From: an uncultured Lachnospiraceae bacterium | GTDB lineage: Bacteria; Bacillota; Clostridia; Lachnospirales; Lachnospiraceae | DNA: 9,344 nt | NCBI GenBank assembly: GCA_947594335.1 | Contig: CANQEC010000084.1 | Span: 1-9,344 of the forward strand | Direction: 5' to 3' | Shown here: in pieces, positions 1 through 6,185 of the stretch | Layout: each line of letters opens with the position of its first letter | Position numbering within the stretch: position 1 is the first letter of the stretch | Translations under genes and position numbers: made by a program | Notes under the pieces: model-generated | Seen by the model: only the letters and a program-made list of their open reading frames with translations | Told to the model about the DNA's origin: nothing | Databases searched by the model: none

Positions 1-218
1 CCAGTCTCAAATAATGCCTGACCTACAACAAACATTCCGACACAGAGGATCACATTGCTGTTGACGTAACCTGCGAAGGTTGCGGAACTGTCCAGGACAC
101 CAGTCAGGTTTAATCCCAGGGCAACGATGGTCGCCGTAAGTCCCAGAGGAATCTTCTCCAGGATAAAACTCACAACTGCAAAGAGCAAAAACAATAATGT
201 GATGGTTGTTGGAGTCAT
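1..218 (-). CDS. SLC13-type anion permease, N-terminal part (runs off the window)
   Basis: Only the first 72 codons are present; the gene continues leftward past base 1. It starts at ATG 216-218, with AAAGGAG (about 225-231) as a well-placed ribosome site. The peptide opens MTPTTITLLFLLFAVVSF, a membrane helix at about residues 4-20, followed by a short positively charged turn and a second helix at about 25-41. After it come the pattern FAGYVNSNVILCVGMFVV and a GQALFETG stretch. This layout is typical of the N-terminus of SLC13/DASS and related ion-transporter-superfamily carriers, which import dicarboxylates, sulfate or similar anions with sodium. The substrate cannot be told from this fragment. 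The gene is divergent from the LysR-family regulator at 443, the usual arrangement for a regulator and its target. An ArsB/NhaD/CitMHS-type relative is the main alternative. Confidence 0.8.
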   Translation of the reverse strand, partial: MTPTTITLLFLLFAVVSFILEKIPLGLTATIVALGLNLTGVLDSSATFAGYVNSNVILCVGMFVVGQALFET

Positions 219-292
219 GTTTTTCTCCTTTCGTCTCTTAATTTTCTTTCATCCATTCCATTCGCATACATGTGATATCGCTGGCCGGCTAT

Positions 293-321
293 ATCTTATG
301 TTCCTATGGTAGCATCGTCAT
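293..321 (-). promoter_or_regulatory. Candidate promoter of the SLC13 permease gene
   Basis: Read leftward, ATGACG (316-321) and TAAGAT (293-298) are separated by 17 bases. Each matches four of six consensus positions. This is a weak promoter, as expected for one that needs an activator. It predicts transcription starting near base 286 and a leader of about 70 bases. The assignment is tentative. Confidence 0.35.
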
Positions 322-335
322 ACTGCATAAGTCCA

Positions 336-371
336 ATTAAAAAAAATTCGCTGCAGCAAAAAAAATTTAAT
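336..371. promoter_or_regulatory. Candidate LysR-type operator (36-base dyad)
   Basis: An 8-base palindrome GCTGCAGC (350-357) is centred at 353.5. A second pair of arms, ATTAAA (336-341) and TTTAAT (366-371), is centred on exactly the same point, and TT/AA (347-348, 359-360) also pair. T348-N11-A360 fits the loose LysR-type box. The centre lies about 67 bases upstream of the predicted permease start site, close to the -65 position usual for the recognition site of LysR-type activators. Binding by the neighbouring regulator is inferred. Confidence 0.5.
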
Positions 372-387
372 AGCTCCAAACACCGAT

Positions 388-415
388 TTTCCGGCAGAAT
401 ATGGTATTCTATACA
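388..415 (+). promoter_or_regulatory. Candidate promoter of the LysR-type gene
   Basis: A reasonable -10 element TATACA (410-415) lies 16 bases after a poor -35 element TTTCCG (388-393). The predicted transcript would start near 422, giving a leader of about 21 bases that carries the ribosome site AAAGGAATGGGGG (423-435). The dyad at 336-371 lies just upstream, so autoregulation is possible. The -35 match is weak. Confidence 0.35.
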
Positions 416-442
416 TATATTTAAAGGAATGGGGGAAAAAAC

Positions 443-1312
443 ATGACGCTGAATCAGTTACGGTATTTCAGTGCGGCAAGCCGGTGCCACAATGTCTCAA
501 AGGCGGCAAAGGAACTTTTCGTCACACAGCCCACGATCTCCAACGCTGTCCGGGAGCTGGAAAACGAATTTTCCATCACCTTGTTCTACCGCAACGGCAG
601 CCACCTGGAGCTGACTTCGGAAGGAGAAAAATTTCTGGAAAAAGCCAACTACATACTCCATTACTGCCTTTCCATGGAGGCGGAATATAAAGACAACAGC
701 CGAATCAAGCCGCCGGTCCGCATTGGGATTCCTCCCATGCTGAGCACCATTTTCTTCCCGGAACTCTGGGATGCTTTCTGCCGGGAATATCCGGATATAC
801 CAGTAGTGCTGGAAGAATACGGCTCTGTCCGGGCCTGTGACCTGGTCCAGAGTGATTTTCTGGATCTGGCCCTGGTCAACATGGAGATGTTCAACATTGA
901 CAAATTCAACAATACCGTACTGTTTAACAGCCAGCTCTATTACTGCGTCTCCCACTCCCACCCCATGGCCGGTCAGACCTCTGTCCGGATGGAACAGTTT
1001 GACAACGAAAAGGTTCTTCTATTTAACGGCGATTCCGTTCAGACGCATCTGCTTATGACCCGGTTTGACGCCATGCAGCTGCATCCGCACATCGTTATGC
1101 GGAGCAGCCAGCTGCACACCGTCATGAAATTCGTCCATCAGAGCCAGTGCGGCTGTTTTCTGTTTAAAGAGATGCTGCCCCAGTTTCCGGAATGTGCGGG
1201 GCTTCCTCTGGATCCTCCAATCAATATTAATGTAGGTATGGTCTGGAAAAAAGGAAAATATGTCACAGAAGAAATGCAGAAATTTATTTCATTTACAAAA
1301 GCATATTACTGA
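443..1312 (+). CDS. LysR-family transcriptional regulator
   Basis: This 289-residue protein has the normal length for the family. The N-terminal winged helix-turn-helix spans about residues 1-60: it opens MTLNQLRYFSAASR and contains the recognition region VTQPTISNAVRELE and the wing LTSEGEKFLE, all diagnostic of LysR-type regulators. From about residue 90 (PVRIGIPPMLS) to the end is the periplasmic-binding-protein-like effector domain, which usually binds a small metabolite. The start at 443 is supported by the G-rich ribosome site just upstream. The gene is divergent from the SLC13-type permease, and the shared region holds a candidate operator. The likely job is therefore to activate uptake of an organic or inorganic anion when an inducer is present. 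The inducer is unknown. The next gene downstream is convergent. Confidence 0.93.
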   Translation: MTLNQLRYFSAASRCHNVSKAAKELFVTQPTISNAVRELENEFSITLFYRNGSHLELTSEGEKFLEKANYILHYCLSMEAEYKDNSRIKPPVRIGIPPMLSTIFFPELWDAFCREYPDIPVVLEEYGSVRACDLVQSDFLDLALVNMEMFNIDKFNNTVLFNSQLYYCVSHSHPMAGQTSVRMEQFDNEKVLLFNGDSVQTHLLMTRFDAMQLHPHIVMRSSQLHTVMKFVHQSQCGCFLFKEMLPQFPECAGLPLDPPININVGMVWKKGKYVTEEMQKFISFTKAYY

Positions 1313-1324
1313 TGATCGAGTAGA

Positions 1325-1347
1325 GGCGGCTTTTCCTTCTGTCCGCC
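1325..1347. other. GGCGG/CCGCC hairpin downstream of the LysR-type gene
   Basis: GGCGG (1325-1329) pairs with CCGCC (1343-1347) around a 13-base loop. No T-tract follows in either direction, so it is at best a weak transcript end. It overlaps the left part of repeat copy A. It occupies the place where repeat copy B has its GGGCAGGAGG hairpin, which suggests that this side of the repeat often carries a stem. Confidence 0.35.
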
Positions 1348-1399
1348 GCGCGGCCCAGGTGCTGCGTCAGCAGCTGATTTCCCTGCCTGAGCCTGCGCA
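1331..1399 (-). repeat. Dispersed intergenic repeat, copy A
   Basis: This is a 69-base element closely matching copies at 5053-5122 and 6108-6178, in the same orientation. The run CAGCAGCTGATTTCCCTGCC (1368-1387) is identical in copy C. It contains the palindrome CCGCGCGG (1346-1353) and an inner hairpin GCTGC/GCAGC (1361-1365 with 1370-1374). The outer stem is 1352-1359 with 1386-1393; its one mismatch (C1355/A1390) becomes a G-U pair if the minus strand is transcribed. It sits in a convergent intergenic gap, about 58 bases past the stop of the leftward HAD gene. I do not recognise the family. A REP/MITE-like element and a structured RNA are both possible. Confidence 0.8.
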
Positions 1400-1402
1400 G
1401 AT

Positions 1403-1428
1403 GAGCTCCCGAAAGACTCCGGGAGCTC
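1403..1428. terminator. Strong 9-bp hairpin, possible transcript end without T-tract
   Basis: GAGCTCCCG (1403-1411) and CGGGAGCTC (1420-1428) are perfect inverted arms around an 8-base loop. The hairpin lies in the convergent gap between the LysR-type and HAD genes, 28 bases past the HAD stop. Neither side has a run of T, so it is not a standard intrinsic terminator. It may instead protect an mRNA 3' end or give weak bidirectional termination. Confidence 0.45.
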
Positions 1429-1456
1429 CGCAAAGGGAAAGAAGGACCAGGCGGAT

Positions 1457-2281
1457 TCAGGATTCCCCAAGCAGATAGGCGTCAATCGCGGCGGCGCATC
1501 CGTCATGGTCATTATCCGGTATGACAACATCGCACATTTTTTTAATATGTCCATTCGCGTTTCCCATCGCCAGGGAAAGCCCGGCCGCCGCCAGGATATC
1601 AACATCGTTATCCGAATCGCCGACGGCAATCGTCTCGGCAGGGTCGATCCCCAGATAACGGCACAGGGTCAGAAGTCCCGTTCCCTTGTTCACTCCCCTG
1701 ACCGAACATTCCAGAGAGGTTTCCTCGGCATACTTCATTTCAATGGGAAGATGACACAGGGCTTCCTTTGTAATCGCCCTTTCCCGCTCGTCCGTATGAT
1801 AGAAATTCACCTTTTCAAAAGCCCTGGGATTTTCGGAAAAATATTCATATATATTTTCCACCTGCTGCGCGGCTTCTTCATACAGCGATTGATATATTCC
1901 CATATGATACCGTCCCATCTGCGGTATCTTTTCCCGTTCCACGACGGATTCCAGTCCCAGAAAATGTACCATGATATCACGCCCGCGTATAGCCTCGAGC
2001 ATCGAGCCAATTATCTCTTCCGCTATTTTATCGGAAAACAGAATTCTTTTTTCCCCGCAGTCATAAAGCAGCCCTCCGCTGACGCACATCATGTAGCGGA
2101 CATCCGGCAGCTGTTCCATGTATCCTCTCATTTCAGCAATACATCTCCCAGTAGAGATGGTCACTATCTTCCCCCGCCTGTTCGCCCGGCGGATTGCTTC
2201 CGCCGTCTTTGGCGTAATCTTCTTGTCACTGTTCAGCAAGGTGCCGTCCATGTCCAGGGCGATCAGCCGATACTGATTCAT
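1457..2281 (-). CDS. Cof-type HAD-IIB sugar-phosphate/nucleotide phosphatase
   Basis: This is a 274-residue cytoplasmic hydrolase of the haloacid dehalogenase superfamily, subfamily IIB (Cof/YbjI/SupH type), which removes phosphate from small metabolites such as sugar phosphates or flavin precursors. The motifs are in order: LDMDGT with nucleophile D10 and acid D12, then STGR (S43-R46) as motif II, K199 in GVNKG as motif III, and GDSDND (221-226) as motif IV. A large C2-type cap lies between motifs II and III. One oddity is CVSGG at 66-70, where most relatives have an NGA pattern. The start is set by GGAGGG seven bases upstream of ATG 2281. The gene stands alone, divergent from the hybrid kinase and convergent with the LysR-type gene. 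The substrate is not predictable from sequence. Confidence 0.92.
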   Translation of the reverse strand: MNQYRLIALDMDGTLLNSDKKITPKTAEAIRRANRRGKIVTISTGRCIAEMRGYMEQLPDVRYMMCVSGGLLYDCGEKRILFSDKIAEEIIGSMLEAIRGRDIMVHFLGLESVVEREKIPQMGRYHMGIYQSLYEEAAQQVENIYEYFSENPRAFEKVNFYHTDERERAITKEALCHLPIEMKYAEETSLECSVRGVNKGTGLLTLCRYLGIDPAETIAVGDSDNDVDILAAAGLSLAMGNANGHIKKMCDVVIPDNDHDGCAAAIDAYLLGES

Positions 2282-2351
2282 TTGGCATCCCTCCTTTTTT
2301 ACAATCCGGATCAGGAGAATTTTCTTTGCAGACGCAGATCCCTGCCTGTGA

Positions 2352-2379
2352 ATTATACACGATATCCGAAAATACGCAA
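2352..2379 (-). promoter_or_regulatory. Promoter of the Cof-type HAD gene
   Basis: Read leftward, a perfect -10 element TATAAT (2352-2357) lies 16 bases after TTGCGT (2374-2379), which keeps the TTG of the -35 consensus. The predicted start is near 2345, giving a leader of about 64 bases that ends in the GGAGGG ribosome site. Confidence 0.65.
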
Positions 2380-2433
2380 GAAAAATAACAGGAGCGGTTT
2401 TCGCCGGCCGTTGCTGTTCACTTTATCTGTTTT

Positions 2434-2442
2434 TGTTATAGT
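2434..2442 (+). promoter_or_regulatory. Candidate extended -10 promoter of the hybrid kinase gene
   Basis: TG (2434-2435), one base, then TATAGT (2437-2442) forms an extended -10 element. No good -35 is seen; TGTTCA at 2415-2420 is a weak candidate. Transcription from here would give a leader of about 125 bases before ATG 2575. TAAATTA occurs twice nearby (2442-2448 and 2467-2473, 25 bases apart), and TACAAT at 2462-2467 is an alternative -10 element. Confidence 0.4.
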
Positions 2443-2574
2443 AAATTAGCCTTTCCTGTGCTACAATAAATTAACTGCCGCAAAAGCTTAAGAGCTGCAC
2501 GGAAACAGCCGGATTTTAATATACATGACATGAGAGCCGATTCCGATGCCATGAATGAAAGGAGCACCGTCTGT

Positions 2575-5037
2575 ATGGAAAATACTTTAATGAAGAAAAA
2601 AGCTGTCAAAAAAGACAAAAGCCTGACGGCCACGGGAATCGTGATCGCCTTCATCATTATTCTCCTGCTTTCTGCATACTTCAGGATCACTGCAGTGCTT
2701 CAGCAGCGCTCGCTGAGCCGTCTTGAGGAAGGCGCTGATACCGTCATCAACGAGATTACGTCCAAACTGGAGCGGGACAGCCGGATTCTCAACGCCACAG
2801 CAGGCATCATTTCCCAGGCCAACAACTTCGATGTTGATGCCACGCTGGCAATCATGAAGACCACCACCCCTCTTCTTGAGACAATGCGGGTGCAGGTGCT
2901 TCTGTCCGACGATCGGATTCTCTCACCGAGCGGCCGTATCACCAACGCTGCGGACATTGAAGGAATCTCTTTCGCAGAGGAAGCGCCCCTGGGAGAACAT
3001 GTCTCCAACCGTGAAAAAGGCGTTTCAAGCGGTGACCCGGTCCTGAGGCATTTCGTCCCCATCATTCAGGACGGGAAAACTGCGGCTCTTCTATACGGCG
3101 TCACCGAACTGAAGACTTTGCATCAGAGTCTGAATATCGACAACATTTACAATGCAAGCGCAAGTATTTCCATCATTGATACAAAGTCCGGGGACTTTAT
3201 CCTGGACACCCGGAACGATGAACTGGGAAATATCAATGATTCTTCCAATTCCGTACAGCGGAAGACAAAAGGCGACACAAGCTGGGAGGCCTACAGACAG
3301 GACATGATCAATTTGGGAACCGGCTACGTCATATTCCGCTCGCCGGACACGAACGAATGGGAATACATGTATTATGCGCCTGCCGATATTAATCAGTGGA
3401 CCATTGCCGTGTCCGTCCCGGAAAAAGAAGCTTTTGCCAGCGTCAGCGCCGTACAGAAGGTCTGCGTTTATCTGGGAATCGCAATGGCGATCGTCATCGT
3501 TTTGTATTACAGCTGGGTCAGCCGCAACGCGAAACAGGCGATGGATCTGGCTGTGGAGCAGGCGGTTCTGACCGAAAAACTGCAGAAGGCGGAAGCGGCG
3601 GACAAAGCCAAAAGCACCTTTCTTTCCAACATGTCACACGATATCCGCACACCGATGAACGCTATCATCGGTTTCGCGACACTTGCGCAGACCAATCTGG
3701 ACAACCGGGAGCGCGTGCAGGAATACCTGAAGAAGATCCTCTCCTCCAGCAACCACCTGCTTTCCAAGCAGCTCAACTTTTTCATGGATACCGTGGATGT
3801 GATCGACGAGGATATTTACTGCGACAAGCTGCATGTGAACCAGGTGCTGCTGAATCTCCTCTCAAACGCGATCAAATTTACGCCCTCCGGCGGCACCGTA
3901 GCGCTGACGATCCGTCAGAAACCGCGAGCCCCCAAAGGATACGGCTCCTACGAGATCCGGGTCAAGGACACGGGTATCGGTATGAGCCAGGAATTCTCCA
4001 AACATATTTTTGAGCCCTTTGAGCGGGAGCGGACTTCCACCGCCAGCGGCATCCAGGGAACCGGTCTCGGAATGGCCATCACCAAAAACATCATCGATAC
4101 CATGGGCGGCACGATTGAGCTGGAGACCGAACAGGGCAAAGGCACGGAATTCATTATCAACCTGGATTTCCGCCTCCAGGACGAGCCGCAGCACGTGGAA
4201 GTCATCGAGGATCTGCAGGGACTCCACGCGCTCGTCGTGGACGACAGCTTCTCCACCTGCGACAGCGTCACCAAAATGCTCCGGCAGATCGGCATACGTT
4301 CCGAGTGGGTTCTGCATGGCAAGGAAGCCGTCCTGCACGCCAGACAGGCCTATGAACTGGGCGATGAATACCACGCCTACATCATAGACTGGTTTCTGCC
4401 CGATCTTGGCGGCCTTGAAGTAGTCCGGCAGATCCGCGCGATCGTCGGTGACAGCGCGCCCATCATCATCGTCACCGCCTATGACTGGACTCCATTTGAG
4501 AAAGAAGCCCGCGAGGCCGGCGTAACCGCGTTCTGCAACAAGCCGATCTTCCTCTCAGAGCTTCGGGATATTCTGATCGCCGCCACCGGCGACAATCTCA
4601 AAACACAGGAATATAATCCTGTCCCCGACCTGACCGAACAGTTCAAAGGCACACGCCTTCTGCTGACAGAGGATAATGAGCTGAACCGGGAGATTGCACA
4701 GGAACTGCTTTCCGACAGCGGTTTTGTCGTGGAGACGGCGGAGGACGGCAATATCGCCGTGGAAAAGGTTAAAAATTCCGAACCGGGATACTATTCGCTG
4801 ATCCTCATGGATATCCAGATGCCGCAGATGAACGGCTACGATGCCACAAAGGCAATCCGCGCGCTAAAGGACCCGGATCTGGCAAACATTCCCATCGTTG
4901 CCATGACTGCAAACGCGTTCGAGGAAGACCGCAGGCGTGCGCTGGAGTGCGGCATGAACGCGCATATCGCCAAACCGATCGACGTGAAAAAACTGCTGGA
5001 TCTGCTCACAGATATCCTGAAAACCCGTTCCGTATAA
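2575..5037 (+). CDS. Membrane hybrid histidine kinase with two receiver domains
   Basis: The protein has 820 residues from ATG 2575, chosen because AAAGGAG (2558-2564) precedes it; in-frame ATGs at 2530 and 2551 lack such a site. A transmembrane helix (about 20-36) is followed by a roughly 260-residue extracytoplasmic sensor that looks like a Cache domain, then a second helix (about 296-313). The kinase core has the phosphoacceptor H355 in NMSHDIRTPMN, N-box N431, G1 box DTGIG (465-469) and G2 box GTGLG (495-499). Two receivers follow: the first with D556-D557, phospho-site D605, T634 and K656, the second with E699-D700, D746 and K800. The stretch joining DHp helix 2 to the ATPase domain is abnormally short around residues 397-398, and about 40-50 family residues appear to be missing. 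No response regulator or output domain is nearby, so its phosphorelay partner is elsewhere. The ligand is unknown, and kinase activity is uncertain because of the short linker. Confidence 0.92.
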   Translation: MENTLMKKKAVKKDKSLTATGIVIAFIIILLLSAYFRITAVLQQRSLSRLEEGADTVINEITSKLERDSRILNATAGIISQANNFDVDATLAIMKTTTPLLETMRVQVLLSDDRILSPSGRITNAADIEGISFAEEAPLGEHVSNREKGVSSGDPVLRHFVPIIQDGKTAALLYGVTELKTLHQSLNIDNIYNASASISIIDTKSGDFILDTRNDELGNINDSSNSVQRKTKGDTSWEAYRQDMINLGTGYVIFRSPDTNEWEYMYYAPADINQWTIAVSVPEKEAFASVSAVQKVCVYLGIAMAIVIVLYYSWVSRNAKQAMDLAVEQAVLTEKLQKAEAADKAKSTFLSNMSHDIRTPMNAIIGFATLAQTNLDNRERVQEYLKKILSSSNHLLSKQLNFFMDTVDVIDEDIYCDKLHVNQVLLNLLSNAIKFTPSGGTVALTIRQKPRAPKGYGSYEIRVKDTGIGMSQEFSKHIFEPFERERTSTASGIQGTGLGMAITKNIIDTMGGTIELETEQGKGTEFIINLDFRLQDEPQHVEVIEDLQGLHALVVDDSFSTCDSVTKMLRQIGIRSEWVLHGKEAVLHARQAYELGDEYHAYIIDWFLPDLGGLEVVRQIRAIVGDSAPIIIVTAYDWTPFEKEAREAGVTAFCNKPIFLSELRDILIAATGDNLKTQEYNPVPDLTEQFKGTRLLLTEDNELNREIAQELLSDSGFVVETAEDGNIAVEKVKNSEPGYYSLILMDIQMPQMNGYDATKAIRALKDPDLANIPIVAMTANAFEEDRRRALECGMNAHIAKPIDVKKLLDLLTDILKTRSV

Positions 5038-5040
5038 AAT

Positions 5041-5066
5041 GGGCAGGAGGTGTTTCCCTCCTGCCC
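5041..5066. terminator. Shared 10-bp hairpin terminator between kinase and phosphodiesterase genes
   Basis: GGGCAGGAGG (5041-5050) and CCTCCTGCCC (5057-5066) are perfect arms around a 6-base loop, four bases after the kinase stop codon. Read leftward the stem is followed by ATTTTAT, a short U-rich tail that suits termination of the phosphodiesterase transcript. Read rightward there is no T-tract, so it would act on kinase mRNA only as a weak terminator or 3' protector. The right arm overlaps repeat copy B. Confidence 0.65.
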
Positions 5067-5122
5067 GTCCGCGCGGCCCACATGCTGCGCCTGCAGCTGA
5101 TTTCCATATGCGGGCCTGCACA
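5053..5122 (-). repeat. Dispersed intergenic repeat, copy B
   Basis: This 70-base element matches copies A and C in the same orientation. It has the palindrome CCGCGCGG (5069-5076) and the inner hairpin GCTGC/GCAGC (5084-5088 with 5093-5097). A nine-pair outer stem (5075-5083 with 5108-5116) has its one mismatch, A5080/C5111, turning into a U-G pair on the minus strand. Relative to copy A, two stem positions change on both arms together (G-C to C-G and G-C to A-T). It begins 9 bases past the phosphodiesterase stop, so it would be part of that transcript's 3' region, ahead of the terminator stem. The family is not recognised. Confidence 0.8.
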
Positions 5123-5131
5123 TATTATCTT

Positions 5132-5893
5132 TTAATCTCCGGATCTTTGTCCGGAACTATTTCTTTCTCTGTAATCAATCCACGCCCTGCACACTTCCGG
5201 ATAGTTCGTGATCACACCTGCGCATCCTTTTTCATAAAGCCGCTCCAGATCTCCCATATCGTTGATTGTCCACGCGTTGATCCCAATCCCTTCTTTCCGG
5301 CATTCCTCTATGGTTTCGTCGCTAAGTCCCCTCACATCGGGATGATAGTACGCAAACCCGCTGCTTTTACAGTAATACGCGGCGTTTCCGATTCCTGTCT
5401 CATCGACCAGTATTCCGCACTTTGCCTGCGGAAAGATCTTTTTCATTTTTAACAGAGAAACGTGGTTGAAGCAGGAAAACATTACCTTCTCTTCGAGACC
5501 ATATTTTTTTATAATCTCCGCCGTTTTTTCCTCGATCTCTCTGTAATAATAAATCCCCGTCTTGATCTCGATATTGGTGCTCATACCGCATTCGGCCGCC
5601 CACCTGCAATACTCGTCAAAGGAAGGAACCGGCTCAAACACCAGGCCGTCATAAAACAGCTTTGCCGCATTGAATTTCCTTATCTCTTCAAATGTGAAAT
5701 CCCGCACCAGTCCGCTCCCGCTCGTTGTGCGGTCAAGCGTCTCATCATGTATGACAACAACCTCGCCGTCCTTTGTAATCTGCACATCCAGTTCGATCTC
5801 ATCACATCCTGCTTCGGCCGCTCTTCGAAACGCCAGCATTGTATTTTCCGGATATTTCCCGCTGTACCCTCTGTGTGAAATCACTTTCAACAT
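5132..5893 (-). CDS. ugpQ: Glycerophosphodiester phosphodiesterase, cytoplasmic
   Basis: This 253-residue enzyme of the GDPD family hydrolyses glycerophosphodiesters (deacylated phospholipids) to glycerol-3-phosphate and an alcohol. The catalytic signature is complete: H7-R8 in SHRGYSGKYPENT, E34 and D36 in IELDVQ, H49-D50 in VIHDETLDRTT, E109 in NIEIK, and the C-terminal INAWTIND strand. No signal peptide is seen, so it acts inside the cell like UgpQ. I chose ATG 5893 because AAGGAG (5900-5905) sits six bases upstream; the ATG at 5899 abuts that site, and a start at 5953 would lie upstream of it. The gene has its own near-consensus promoter and lies beyond the terminator of the ABC-importer operon, so it is a separate unit next to it. 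The symbol reflects family similarity only. Confidence 0.93.
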   Translation of the reverse strand: MLKVISHRGYSGKYPENTMLAFRRAAEAGCDEIELDVQITKDGEVVVIHDETLDRTTSGSGLVRDFTFEEIRKFNAAKLFYDGLVFEPVPSFDEYCRWAAECGMSTNIEIKTGIYYYREIEEKTAEIIKKYGLEEKVMFSCFNHVSLLKMKKIFPQAKCGILVDETGIGNAAYYCKSSGFAYYHPDVRGLSDETIEECRKEGIGINAWTINDMGDLERLYEKGCAGVITNYPEVCRAWIDYRERNSSGQRSGD

Positions 5894-6009
5894 CGCCATC
5901 TCCTTATTTTCGTCTGGTGAAATTTTATGCTGAAGCCAAAAAAACTGCCCCATGATACCACGGATTTCTCTGCGCTTCGCGCTTTTAAAATCCTGTGACC
6001 ATATCCCTG

Positions 6010-6038
6010 ATATTAACCCCTGCGGTATCCCGTGTCAA
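6010..6038 (-). promoter_or_regulatory. Near-consensus promoter of the phosphodiesterase gene
   Basis: Read leftward, a perfect -35 element TTGACA (6033-6038) is followed after exactly 17 bases by TAATAT (6010-6015). This is the best promoter match in the window. It predicts a start near 6003 and a leader of about 110 bases. The leader carries a small GCGC-GAA-GCGC hairpin but no recognisable riboswitch. It implies fairly constitutive expression of the phosphodiesterase, independent of the importer operon upstream. Confidence 0.8.
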
Positions 6039-6107
6039 TACATTTTTCTGCCTGTTTTCCCGAATTTTTCAGAGCGTTTCTCTGCGCATAAATCAAGCAA
6101 AAAGTGG

Positions 6108-6178
6108 TTTTTCCTCCTGCCCGTCCGCGCGGCACGCATGCTGCGCCAGCAGCTGATTTCCCTGCCCAAATCTGCGCA
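6108..6178 (-). repeat. Dispersed intergenic repeat, copy C
   Basis: This 71-base element is homologous to copies A and B in the same orientation, with palindrome CCGCGCGG (6125-6132), inner hairpin GCTGC/GCAGC (6140-6144 with 6149-6153) and the conserved TGATTTCCCTGCC stretch. The outer stem at the homologous position is not preserved. A different pairing is possible (6131-6133 with 6181-6183, and 6134-6138 with 6173-6177, around a 3-base bulge). It lies immediately beyond the terminator of the importer operon and upstream of the phosphodiesterase promoter, so it is probably outside both transcripts unless there is readthrough. Confidence 0.8.
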
Positions 6179-6185
6179 AAGCCAC

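Noticed and set aside
127..312. Small plus-strand open frame upstream of the LysR-type gene
   Set aside because: It overlaps the start of the leftward permease on the other strand, lacks a ribosome site and has an irregular composition.
1505..2449. Plus-strand open frame of 314 codons
   Set aside because: It is the complement of the Cof-type HAD gene, which has full motifs, a ribosome site and a promoter. The plus-strand product resembles nothing.
3396..4013. Second frame of 205 codons within the kinase gene
   Set aside because: It overlaps the catalytic core in another frame, and the main frame has all kinase boxes intact, so this is a shadow.
5894..6003. Riboswitch in the phosphodiesterase leader
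   Set aside because: The leader is about 110 bases with only a 4-pair GCGC hairpin. I see no conserved aptamer signature or terminator/antiterminator pair.
1331..6178. A short peptide gene in the repeats (similar LRQQLISLP-like translations in copies A and C)
   Set aside because: The peptide similarity follows from nucleotide similarity. No ATG with a ribosome site precedes it, copies differ by an indel and copy B changes the residues, while stems rather than codons are conserved.
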